Assembly (NCBI GenBank): GCA_900073065.1
Contig: FJOG01000051.1
Location: forward strand, 68,997-132,996
Source of the DNA: Phialocephala subalpina
Taxonomy: Eukaryota > Ascomycota > Leotiomycetes > Helotiales > Mollisiaceae
DNA length: 64,000 bases
Reading direction: 5' to 3'
Part shown: positions 34,634 through 44,257 of the stretch, in pieces
Numbering within the stretch: position 1 is the first letter of the stretch
Layout of the letters: each line of letters begins with the position of its first letter
Program-made: the position numbers and the translations under genes
Notes under the pieces: model-generated
The model's database searches: none
Told to the model about the DNA's origin: nothing
The model's input: the letters and a program-made list of their open reading frames with translations, nothing else

Positions 34634-35840
34634 TTATGCAGCCTCCTTCGGGAGCTCTATCTCCGGTGCATATTTCTCACACAAGAACCGTAGATCATTA
34701 TACGCCCTATGACCTCGGCATTAGCAAAACTCGTGTAATAAGCTCAAACCCCACTCATCCATTAATTTACACCGGAGAAAAGGAGGGAGGGGGGGGGGTG
34801 AAGGTGTCACTCACACAATCCTCATCTTCTTCCCCTCCTCGCCTCCATCGGCTGAAAAGTTCAATTTCGTCTTGACCGAATACAATCGATTCCGATCATC
34901 AAACTCCTCGGCTGGCTCACTGGGTCCACCACAGAGATCCAGATATGCTTGGATGAAGGAGGGCATGAGCGACGCCCACCGCCACACCCCCATCTCCATC
35001 TCGAAGTGCGCATAGTAGGAACTCGCGTCCCAGATGATGATTTCGTGGGTGTCAGCATCGACCCCGTAGTTGGATTCGCACATGTCACCGTGGATGAGTG
35101 AGGGTTTGAGGGTGCGACCGGAAGACGAAAGAGCACCCAACAAACGTGGGATAACGCGCGAGTAGGTGATGGCGAGGACCGTGTCGAGAAACTCCCAGTG
35201 CCCGTTGACGTCGGCATCGATGCCTGCCACACGTTGTAACAGGCGGGCGTAGAAGTCACCCCAGTTCGATTGCCAGGTCACGTCATGCGGGACTGCGCCA
35301 TCACATGTTTCGACGGAGAAGCCAAATTCGCCATTAGGCGAAGTGCCTGTCTGGTGCAATTCGATCAGTCGTTTCAGGAAGGCCGTCTTGTCTGGTCGCT
35401 GGTCCGGCTCGAGTCGGCGGAACTCGCCAATGAAGAAGTAGGTGTCTTTTGAGGTAGATTGCATCTTACCCCATCCATAGGGTTTGGGGATGAAGGTCGG
35501 CATGACCTTGTGGATTTCGGTTGTCGCAGTGAACTCCCCACAGAGCATCGTCTTGCCTGTCTCGCCTTCGGCGGCCTGTTTGGCTGGATTAGAATAGGGT
35601 GGGTAGATGGACATGTCTGGCATGCGATCGATCACATACTTTTAAGAAGAATCTCTTGGTGGATTTGTCTGGGAGAAGGACCGAGAGACATGTTGTCATT
35701 GTCCAATCTGAGGAGCCGGCCTTCTCTGAGGACAGGAGCTGGGCGCCCTTGGGTAGGACTATGTGATTCTAGGTTAGATCGAGATACATATGAGAGTGGC
35801 GGAGAAGGATCTTCTTGCCTTCGAGTACCGCTTCGTCCAT
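34634..35840 (-). CDS. Fructosamine-3-kinase-like protein
   Basis: Cytosolic kinase-fold protein of the fructosamine/ketosamine-3-kinase family, which phosphorylates sugar adducts on proteins so that they fall off. Four exons (35819-35840, 35640-35758, 34815-35575, 34634-34706) total 324 residues. Start MDEAVLE, then VLPKGAQLLSSEK, FFLK, GKTMLCGEFTA, and FIPKPYGWG. The catalytic loop is LIHGDMCESNYG, and the DFG-equivalent region is WDASSYYAHFEMEMGVWRW. The family tail is YNDLRFLCEKYAP. The first intron (35759-35818) has a GC donor; using it gives the expected N-terminus in frame, whereas reading through hits a stop. The gene borders the transposon island but appears intact. Confidence 0.9.
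35759..35818 (-). other. Probable GC-AG intron in the fructosamine-3-kinase-like gene
   Basis: 60-nt intron with donor AAG|GCAAGA, branch-like TCTAAC and acceptor CATAG on the minus strand. It joins a 22-nt first exon to the rest so that MDEAVLE runs into VLPKGAQLL, and the four exons then sum to exactly 325 codons. Confidence 0.75.
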
Positions 35841-36208
35841 GGTGGATGAAGGAACAGGTCTAAGGTGAATGAATCGGAATACAACTCAGGGTGATTTGAG
35901 GTCCCCGAGGTTTCTACTTTCCTCCATGCAGATTGTTTTGTGTGCGGTCTAACTTTAAACGGCTTAATTGGCTAGTAAGGCAAACCATACACACTAGTTG
36001 TGCAACACCCCAAAAACTCAAAAACCGCAACTTTTAAAGAAGACCCTTTAATACACAACGCACTAAGTCTAACTCTAGAAACTCTAATTCTATAGTTTTT
36101 ATATAGAAGAATCTATTACTATAGATATTTTATATGCTAGACCATTATTTGTGAGTGCTCGAGGCCGTAAAAGTAAAGTAAATTTTATAAATTTATCGAG
36201 AGGCAAAA

Positions 36209-36961
36209 ATTAATGCCTGCGGCTTTGTGCTTAACGAGCCTGCGGANNNNNNNNNNNNNNNNNNNNNNNNNNNNNNNNNNNNNNNNNNNNNNNNNNNNNN
36301 NNNNNNNNNNNNNNNNNNNNNNNNNNNNNNNNNNNNNNNNNNNNNNNNNNNNNNNNNNNNNNNNNNNNNNNNNNNNNNNNNNNNNNNNNNNNNNNNNNNN
36401 NNNNNNNNNNNNNNNNNNNNNNNNNNNNNNNNNNNNNNNNNNNNNNNNNNNNNNNNNNNNNNNNNNNNNNNNNNNNNNNNNNNNNNNNNNNNNNNNNNNN
36501 NNNNNNNNNNNNNNNNNNNNNNNNNNNNNNNNNNNNNNNNNNNNNNNNNNNNNNNNNNNNNNNNNNNNNNNNNNNNNNNNNNNNNNNNNNNNNNNNNNNN
36601 NNNNNNNNNNNNNNNNNNNNNNNNNNNNNNNNNNNNNNNNNNNNNNNNNNNNNNNNNNNNNNNNNNNNNNNNNNNNNNNNNNNNNNNNNNNNNNNNNNNN
36701 NNNNNNNNNNNNNNNNNNNNNNNNNNNNNNNNNNNNNNNNNNNNNNNNNNNNNNNNNNNNNNNNNNNNNNNNNNNNNNNNNNNNNNNNNNNNNNNNNNNN
36801 NNNNNNNNNNNNNNNNNNNNNNNNNNNNNNNNNNNNNNNNNNNNNNNNNNNNNNNNNNNNNNNNNNNNNNNNNNNNNNNNNNNNNNNNNNNNNNNNNNNN
36901 NNNNNNNNNNNNNNNNNNNGTAAAACACAGACTTTTGTCCGCAGGCTCGTAAGGCATTAAT
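36209..36961. repeat. Nested inverted repeat flanking an assembly gap
   Basis: Left arm 36209-36246 reads ATTAATGCCT, then a 15-nt insertion, then ACGAGCCTGCGGA. The right arm 36938-36961 is its reverse complement without the insertion. This looks like a second element inserted in the larger one, with its interior unresolved. Confidence 0.6.
36247..36919. other. Assembly gap, 673 N
   Basis: Undetermined bases. Any open frames across it are artefacts. Confidence 0.99.
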
Positions 36962-37382
36962 ACCCCGCCCCGGAGGTTAATCCAAACTAAGTTATTCGTA
37001 CTAAACAAAAAAGAGTCTAATTGGCAGTATATATACTATAAGTATCGCTAAAGTATTTCATGTAATTATCTTTTAGTTTAAATAATTTGAAGTTGGGATT
37101 TTGGAGTTATAGTTACATCGCATTTTAGTGGGGTCGCTTAATTTAGTTAATGCTTAACGCCGAGAGTCGAAAATCATAAAAATCTCTTTTCTTATATATA
37201 TAATTTTATAAGATAGCTTGAAAAGATATGCGAGAGAAGATTAATATTGCAAAAAGTAAAAGAGAGTATAAGCTATCATTTACTTAAATTACGGCACTAT
37301 AAGAGCGTTAGTAGTGATGCTATGAGAGTGCAACTTTTGGGTTTTTGGGGTGTTGCACAACTAGTGTGTATGGTTTGCCTTA

Positions 37383-37791
37383 GGCTATGCAATAGAAGGG
37401 TTCACCGCCCAATTATACCCTGTCGGAACACTAAAAATTAAGGTTTTTTTCCAAAGTGGTTAGAAAATTCTAAAAGCTTCAATAGACTATGAAGAATAGT
37501 CTAAATAGCCTGAAGATAATGTTAGCTTTCCCAAACTGTGATGCTGTTGTGGTCAAATCGCAGTTTGAGAGGTGGAGTGATTTAGGCCCAGGCCTGCCGC
37601 TAAACAACTTACACGTTGGGTTCGCTCGAGCATCGGCGATCTACGCCAACTTCTAGATGCGCCCATCAGCCGCAAACAACAACCCCCACAAGCCTCCCTC
37701 ATACCGAGTGTACTCTACTAGAAGAAGCAGAACCCGCATCCCTCGCCTACCACGTACAGGTCGGGAGGACGACCCCCATATTGCCGAAAGG
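37383..37791. other. Intergenic, between element and permease relic
   Basis: No gene recognised. An upstream in-frame ATG at 37657 could extend the permease N-terminus, but the added residues are low-complexity. Confidence 0.4.
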
Positions 37792-39992
37792 ATGTCGTCC
37801 TCTTCGAACCCTTCCTGTGGAAATGCATCCTCTTCTAAAGTCGACCTCGACGTCTTAATACCATTTTTGCAGGAAGACAAATTACACGTCTCCTCACCGG
37901 ACATGCATAGCCCTCGTCTCAGGCCGAGTGTCGGCGGTGAGAGTGCGCCTATAAAGACGCATATGAGAGAGGATACCTTTGGAATCTGGAGTCATCTCGG
38001 CCTTGCTTGGAATGCTATCAATGTTTTTGGAGGCCTGTCCTTCATATTCGTGATTGGTTTCACGGCAGGTGGCTTGCCAACGGTCTTTTACGGATTGTAC
38101 GTCGTCCTAATCATTCAAGGCGAAGCTACTGACTTACATCTTTCCTTCAGTGTTGGAGCCTCCTTTTGTTCCACCTGCATTACGGTAGTCTTTGTAGAAT
38201 GTGCGACCTTATTCCCAACCGCTGGTTAGTCCATGACATCGACCACAAAGGCCCAGCTAAATAAATACTCAGGTGGCGCATATCACTTCTCAACCTTCCT
38301 CACTCCAGAAAAATACCGGCGTGTTATCGCATACCCTTGCGGTTGGTTCAATTACCTGTCATGGGTTTTGTCCTACGCATATCTGGCCTCAATCTTAGCC
38401 GCACTCACATGTTCTCTGGTGAACCTATGTGAACCCAACTTCACGGTCACATACCAATGGCAACTTTTTATACTCTATATTGGATGTATCTCGAACCGTC
38501 GCGTGGCAAGCATCACAATCGCGGGCATGCCTATACCAGGTATGATAAGTCTGTTGATACACATCGCAGTTCTCTTGGACGAGTTTCTTACCGTAACTCA
38601 AGTAGAAGAAGACTACAGTGGATCCAACGGGATCATTAAACACTTGAGTAGAGAAGAGATACCTAATGAACATATATCCATCAGCGCATAAACTATAAGC
38701 GCTTGAACATTGGAAACGAGCGTATCTGCTGGACTTACACCAGGCCTAACAGGATGACGAATCCATATTGAAGGAGCAGAGCATTGATGGGAACTCGCCA
38801 CCGCGGTGAGATGGTCGTAATCCTGGCGGTGTTAGTAATCTTCCTGGGAGGACATGAGATACATGTCTCTTCTGCTCACTAGTTTTGAAAGAACATTCCT
38901 CCATCTCGTGCGAAGGCAAAGCTTTGTTGGCTAGCAGTAGTTGCCACTGCAAGTATACTGGCTATACTGTTGAGGAGAAGGGCAACATTGAAGATAATGG
39001 CCGCGGGGGTACTTCTTGTGCCCAGTCGTACTAACTCTAGAATCGGAACTCTGCAGAATCATTAGTAGCGTAAACTCCATTATCGTGAGTAACCGAACCC
39101 TTTATTTGTGTTGATAATAGTCTCGAAATCGGTAATACAGAACCCAATGACGAGAATCCACATTATGCCAACGAGGACCTGAGATCCAATTACAATGTAT
39201 AGAGCGAAAGGTATGATTTTGTAGGACTTTGCAGCTCCTCCGCAAGAAGACATGGTGAGTCTAAGGCGCCAAGAGAGGCGAAAGAATTCAGAAGACCAAT
39301 AACGACAGCCACTGAGGAGGATGAATAGCTATATAGTCTGTCAGCTTATTCAATTCATAGGGGTTGTGTATGCTTCGCACCCAGTGATGTTATTGACCGT
39401 CACAAAGACAAATTTCGCGTCTGCTTTGGGAGCCATAACTAGCAATGCGAAGCTGTAGCCGACAAAGGCGAGAGAGGTTTCCCAAGCCAGTCGCCAGCAT
39501 TTAGTTTGTGTCTTATTTGATGGTGAACTGAATCGCTCACCACCAAGCACTTCTAGGATAGGTATTGCACGCAAGGCAAACACGTTGACAAATAGGGCAA
39601 CTATTGCCCATCAAAACGACCGAACGAGGTACGACCTACGAAAATTCGCTTATCCTATCTGTATAGTTGTGGTGATCTATACTGTTCTACCAGTCATCTT
39701 GGTCATGGTCAGTTCAGTCAAGTTATCTACCTCAATTTTCAATTACAAAACCAAGCTGATTATCCTTTTCGATTCTTAGATCCCAGGCCAGGTACCCATC
39801 ACCGCTACCAATATGAACTATATTATCGTTATTGTTGCCGGCTTCTTCATCCTGATGGCCATCGCCTGGTTCGCTGATGCGAAAAAATCTTTCAGGCCAC
39901 CTTCTGATAATCTCATTGCTAGGGTTGTCTTGATGGGGACGACGCTTTCCAAGGCGCCGGGCGTCATTACTTCAGAGGGGCTTGATAGTTAG
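37792..39992 (+). pseudogene. APC-superfamily amino-acid/choline permease, disrupted by an internal inversion
   Basis: The family transports amino acids or choline across the plasma membrane. On the plus strand the N-terminal helices are clear (TFGIWSHLGLAWNAINVFGG, VVFVECATLFPTAG, GAYHFSTFLTPEKYR, FNYLSWVLSYAYLAS, WQLFILYIGC), as is the C-terminus (KFAYPICIVVVIYTVLP, then ITATNMNYIIVIVAGFF). The middle third (ALFVNVFALRAIPILEV, LLNSFASLGALDSPC, YIVIGSQVLVGIMWILVIGF, QQSFAFARDGGMFF) lies on the minus strand in 38489-39600. Flipping exactly that interval rejoins IGC-IALFVNV at one end and MLATRRFE to QNDRTRYDLRKF at the other, both in frame. Inside the inverted part a single-base deletion near 39215 also breaks the frame. 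The gene cannot make a full permease as it stands. Confidence 0.85.
38489..39600. other. 1112-bp inverted segment within the permease pseudogene
   Basis: Breakpoints were placed where reverse-complementing restores coding on both sides: TTGGATGTA joins TTGCCCTATT on the left, and CGGTTCGAGA joins CTATTGCCCA on the right. No extended inverted repeat is seen at the ends, only the short GGGCAA/TTGCCC pair at the right junction. Confidence 0.8.
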
Positions 39993-40639
39993 ACTACCAC
40001 TAGTGATCAATAAGAGGAGGAAAACGCTGACGAGGAACCTTGTACCTGGAAATGCTAATAACAGAGTTTTGGACGGACGATCTTGCAAGATTAGTAAGAG
40101 TGTCTTTCACTTAACTAGCTCTTTTCTCTCGCGACCCTACCTTTAAAAGCGAGTAGACCTACCGATATTAAGGTTATAAATTCTTACTACTCTAAGTCAT
40201 CTTCCACGGCAATCCCATATTCTTCTCTTCCTACACTTCTTCTAGGCGTTATTACTTGCATTAAAGATGGCCTGGCAGCCTTATTATCACGAATCACGCG
40301 GTCCTCCTTTCTCGCAATCAAACAGCTACTACCGTAACAACTACTATAATAATAGCACGGTATCACGATATCCGGCCCTTCGACTTGACAACGTTCAATC
40401 AGACCCAACCCGAACTACCCCGAGGAATACGACTCTAAGGAATACCCGATACGCAGAGCGACGTCTAAGGAACTATTTCCGGAATGTAAGAAGAGCGAAG
40501 GATTCTTACGAAACCTGTGGAGATTATACAAGGAAGCTGCAGGTGAGAAGCTTTAGGCAGCTCACGATGATTTTTTTGGGGAGGTAAAGGAAGGGGAATA
40601 GTACCAAAGCTTTTCGTTAAGGCCATAAAATGTCTTTTG

Positions 40640-41060
40640 TCTAAGTGAAGAAGAGGTATATAGTATCTAAAAAGTAGCGCGATAAAAAATAATGTAGCTA
40701 ATACATTAATTATATTACGTTATAATAATGATTTTTTGAAAAATACGGATTATAATATATTTTTATATATTAATTATATAGTTATATTACATTATAATCT
40801 ATATTTTTGCATTATAATTAGTAGAATTTTCTTGGGATTATATTATAATTAGAAGGGGATCATATAATATAATATAATTATTTAATGTATTATTAAAAAA
40901 GGAAATTAGAAAAGACTTAGAAATCGAGTTTGAGAAAGGGGATTTAAATTATAAAAAGTAATAAAGATAAGATTTATATTAAATAATAGTAAATTTTCTC
41001 TTTTTTTTGGAATGAAATTCCCAATTAATATAGATAGCAGCCTATAGCGTAACGCAATCT
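40640..41060. repeat. AT-rich tract, possibly a RIP-degraded relic
   Basis: Composition switches abruptly to A+T, with repeated TATAATATAATTA-like runs and no open frames. It resembles transposon remnants degraded by RIP in fungi, but no parental element can be identified. Confidence 0.45.
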
Positions 41061-41139
41061 ATTTTCATAGAGGTCCTATTTCGGATCCCTGGGAGCCTCT
41101 TTAGGCTCCTCTAGCCCCGTTGGTTAAGTGGGTACTGCT

Positions 41140-41315
41140 CAGGAACTACTCAGGGCCTGTTCAGGTTGCTCAGGGACTGCTCAAGTTGCTCGGACAGCTC
41201 TGGTGAGCCGAAGCTATGAGTGCCTGAGTAGGAGCCGCCATGCTTACTAACTAAATGTGGAACGAAGATTAAAGGATTAGAGTTGAACTACCACCGTATC
41301 TAGATCTCGTCAGTC
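41140..41315. repeat. GCTCAGG/CCTGAGC-rich dispersed repeat, copy 2
   Basis: Same order as copy 1: GCTCAGG variants (41148-41200), then GTGCCTGAGTAGGAGCCGCC, CTTACTAACTAA, GTTGAACTACCACC and a TCTCGTCAGT end. The two copies have diverged at many positions, mostly transitions. Confidence 0.6.
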
Positions 41316-42095
41316 GTGGTAATTGGAAGAAAAGTGCTTCTTACGATTCTTCGATTCGCTGTTCATCCATTTCGTCCACTTCACATGACCCGGTATCTTG
41401 CTCTTCTGCTTCAGACGTCTTCTAATCTGCATCCTATTGTGGTGGCTTCGCGATCGACCATTGAATCCCTCGCTCCCAGGAGAATTGCTCTCATCCATCA
41501 CTCTCATACGACCAATTGCATTGTGGTAATTACGCCGTACAGGACCATCTGGGACTCTGCGGGCTCGCATGCCCGGTTCGATATGTGAGGAGCTCACATC
41601 TCCATTCCAGTGTTGGTAAACATCCCCTCTTCTCCGCCTCGATACGTCGCTGCTCTCGCACATTCGCTGCGTAACCGGACTCCATCGTGATGGATCTTAT
41701 CGTGAAGGCCGCACGACAGCATGGTGGTAGGCAAAGTAGCTTGGTACTCTAGCCTCGACTATTGAAGACGGATTTACCCATGTCTACATGCTCGCCAAGC
41801 CTTGCGGCACGTGATCTCTCGCCTCACCTACTATTCACGTGCAGCCTTCCCCACCTCTGCTCCCCCTATTGGGGGAAAGTAAAAGCGGTGAGCAATATAA
41901 GCGCGGAGCAATTAAACTCCGAGTGCACATGCATTTAGTTGATTGGCTCGCTAAAATATCTCTAGCCTAAACTAGATTAGTTAGTCCGAACTCACTCCGG
42001 TTAGCGTTATAAATACCCTGTGAAAAAGGTCGCCGCCGAAATAATTGTACCTCGTTGTCTGGCAAGAGCTCTTCGAATTTTTTTCGACTGTATCA

Positions 42096-44257
42096 ATGGC
42101 ATCTAGTACCTCAAACTGCTCTGAGAACGTCCAACCTCACGTCTTGTGTGCTTTCTGCAAGTTGATATGCGAGCAGTCTGTCTGCATTCGAACTTATGCA
42201 GCTTACGGTGACTCAAAAGGTTTTGGGGCATGTGTGCGCTTCATAGATTGGCCAGAAGAGTGGCCGTTTCATTCGATAAATAGTCTTCAGAAATCGAGTG
42301 ATCATGGCTGCCATCTCTGCTCCCTATTCTTTGAAGAGCGATATCGTCGAAACCCGCAACTACTGCAGCGCCTCGAAGGAAAAGAAGACACTCTAAATTT
42401 ACCGTGTCGACTGGAAATCGGGCCTGAATTTTACCACAACTTCCAGCTTGATAGTTCGCTAGCCCTTATGCTTAGTTCTCAGACAGATTCGATCCGCCTA
42501 AAGGGTTTTGTTGCGAGCCCGAGCACAGGTAAGCATTATTTCTATTTTCGTCTCCCTTCCCCACATTGGACCGTAAAGTTAATGCGTCTACAGAGACATA
42601 TCCAGATCTTAATTTTGCTATCCAGGTCTCGAGGCGCACTACAGCAGAGAATGCCGCCGAGATTATCAGGTTCTGGCTTAACGAATGCTCAGAAAACCAC
42701 TCCTTTTGTAATTCGAATTATGCCAAAAATTTTCATCCCAGTTTCCGACCAACGAGACTTTTGGATGTCTTTGATCTCGACCATCCACGGCTGGACACTG
42801 GTGAAAGCCCCGAGTCACAAAATGTCGAATTTCTCACTCTCAGTCATTGCTGGGGTAATGGTACGTTTCTGAAGCTTCAGAATCGAAACATTGCGGACAT
42901 GATAAGAGAAATACCCGCCGACAGACTCTCTCAAACATTTAGAGACGCTATGGCCATAACAAAAGCGCTTGGATATCGCTATCTGTGGATTGACGCTTTA
43001 TGCATCATTCAAGACTCTAAAGAGGACTGGTTCAAAGAAGTACATTTGATGGCTAAGGTCTATGCACACTCAGTAGTGAATCTAGCGGCCTGTGGTCCAT
43101 CTAGCGATACAGGGTGCTTTGAAACTCGAAATCCGCTATGCTTGCTTCCGTGTAAGCTATCCACCCAAGGAGGACAACACTTCTATGCGCATTCACCTAA
43201 TGCTGGACTTCCAAATGATCTTCCTTTGTTCACCCGTGCATGGGCTGTTCAGGAGCGCCTATTGTCACGCAGAAATGTTTATTTCCGTGCACAACAATTG
43301 TACTGGGAATGTTTTGATCAAGTTGCAGCCGAGGCTCACCTCAGATGCCAGTACATAGGCTCTGATCTCTTCACGCGAGAAAAGAGCATGTATTCTTACC
43401 TCCTTAAGAATTTCGAGGGCCTCAATGATCTTCAATTACATGAAATGCCTGGTTCATTAATCCAATTTGCCAGGCATTGGAATGGCCTCATTTCGAGACT
43501 TTCGCAAAAGAAGCTCACCATCCCGAGTGACAAACTAGCCACCCTCGCGGGAATTGCCTCAATTATTGTAGAGAGGACTTCCTTGAATTACGTCGGTGGG
43601 ATGTGGAAGGAGCTACTTCCTGGCACTTTGCTTTGGAGGCGATCATTGGACGGGAAACCAAAGACTAGGCCTGGCTGGAGAGGTGCACCGTCTTGGTCCT
43701 GGACCTCAATTGACTGCAGCATCCATTATAGTGATCTGCACAAGCGATACCCTGCTCTTTTGGAATGTAGGACCCAAAAGCGCCGTCCAGGTTTAGTGGA
43801 ATGCAGCAGCTACTTTGCAGAAATTGTCGACTGTCATGTTATACAAGTCCCGGGCCAACCTAAAATCCTGGGAGAGGTAGCCGAAGGAAAGATCCATATA
43901 ATTGGGATCCTACGACGTGTCCAAAAATGGATAGTTGTTGACAAAACTGCTAGTGGGGGGTGTGGATGGCAATGCTCGGGTTCACATGCGATGTTCTCCG
44001 GATCAGAAGCCCCCGTTGATTTTAATCCTGATGTCCAGATATCAGAATATGAGCCCCTCTTTTTCTTCACTTTGTATCGAGGCTCGGTCTCATGCAGTGT
44101 GCTAGTAGAAGAGCAAGATACGGAGCAAGGGCTTGTCCTTGCCCAACACCGTGATGGATTTATTAGGATGGGATGCTGGGAAATTATACATTCAAATCAA
44201 GACGTGCGTGGATTGTTATGGGGAGGTGGGCAAGTCGAAACGATACTTATTTACTAG
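42096..44257 (+). CDS. HET-domain protein (698 residues)
   Basis: Second HET-type protein, of a different subfamily from the one at 30864. Start MASSTSNCSENVQPHVLCAF at 42096. The N-terminal part has Cys pairs (CAFCKLICEQSVC; HGCHLCSLFF) like the zinc-ribbon-like region often found ahead of HET in fungi. A 65-nt intron (42529-42593) joins SPST to ETYPDL; exon lengths sum to 699 codons. HET core: EFLTLSHCWGNG, GYRYLWIDALCIIQDSKEDW, and FTRAWAVQERLLSRR. The conserved C-terminal PSWSWTSIDC follows. Intact. A role in non-self recognition is family knowledge; this gene's activity is unknown. Confidence 0.93.

Larger units (their letters stand above)
35976..37382. mobile_element. DNA transposon or MITE-like element with 42-bp perfect terminal inverted repeats
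   Basis: The left end (35976-36017) begins TAAGGCAAACCATACACACT and is the exact reverse complement of the right end (37341-37382) over 42 bp. The flanks read GGCTAG on the left and GGCTAT on the right, so a GGCTA target duplication is possible but unproven. The interior is AT-rich with no coding sequence outside the gap. A second, nested inverted repeat surrounds the assembly gap. It may be a non-autonomous element carrying another insertion. Confidence 0.75.
39993..42095. other. Repeat- and AT-rich intergenic region
   Basis: No confident gene. 40640-41060 is a strongly AT-rich tract (many TATAAT/ATTATA runs). 41140-41315 is the second GCTCAGG-type repeat. Short open frames at 40267-40587 (Tyr/Asn/Arg-rich) and 41310-41663 (minus, Arg/Ser-rich) match nothing I recognise. 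Confidence 0.5.

Noticed and set aside
36185..37008. Long open frames across 36185-37008 on both strands
   Set aside because: They consist of undetermined bases in the assembly gap.
40187..40587. Small genes at 40187-40408 (minus) and 40267-40587 (plus)
   Set aside because: Both overlap in opposite directions, are low-complexity (Tyr/Asn/Arg) and lie beside an AT-rich decayed tract.
42045..42872. A 275-codon frame running past the end of HET exon 1
   Set aside because: Its second half reads intron and a wrong frame; splicing 42529-42593 gives the conserved HET protein instead.
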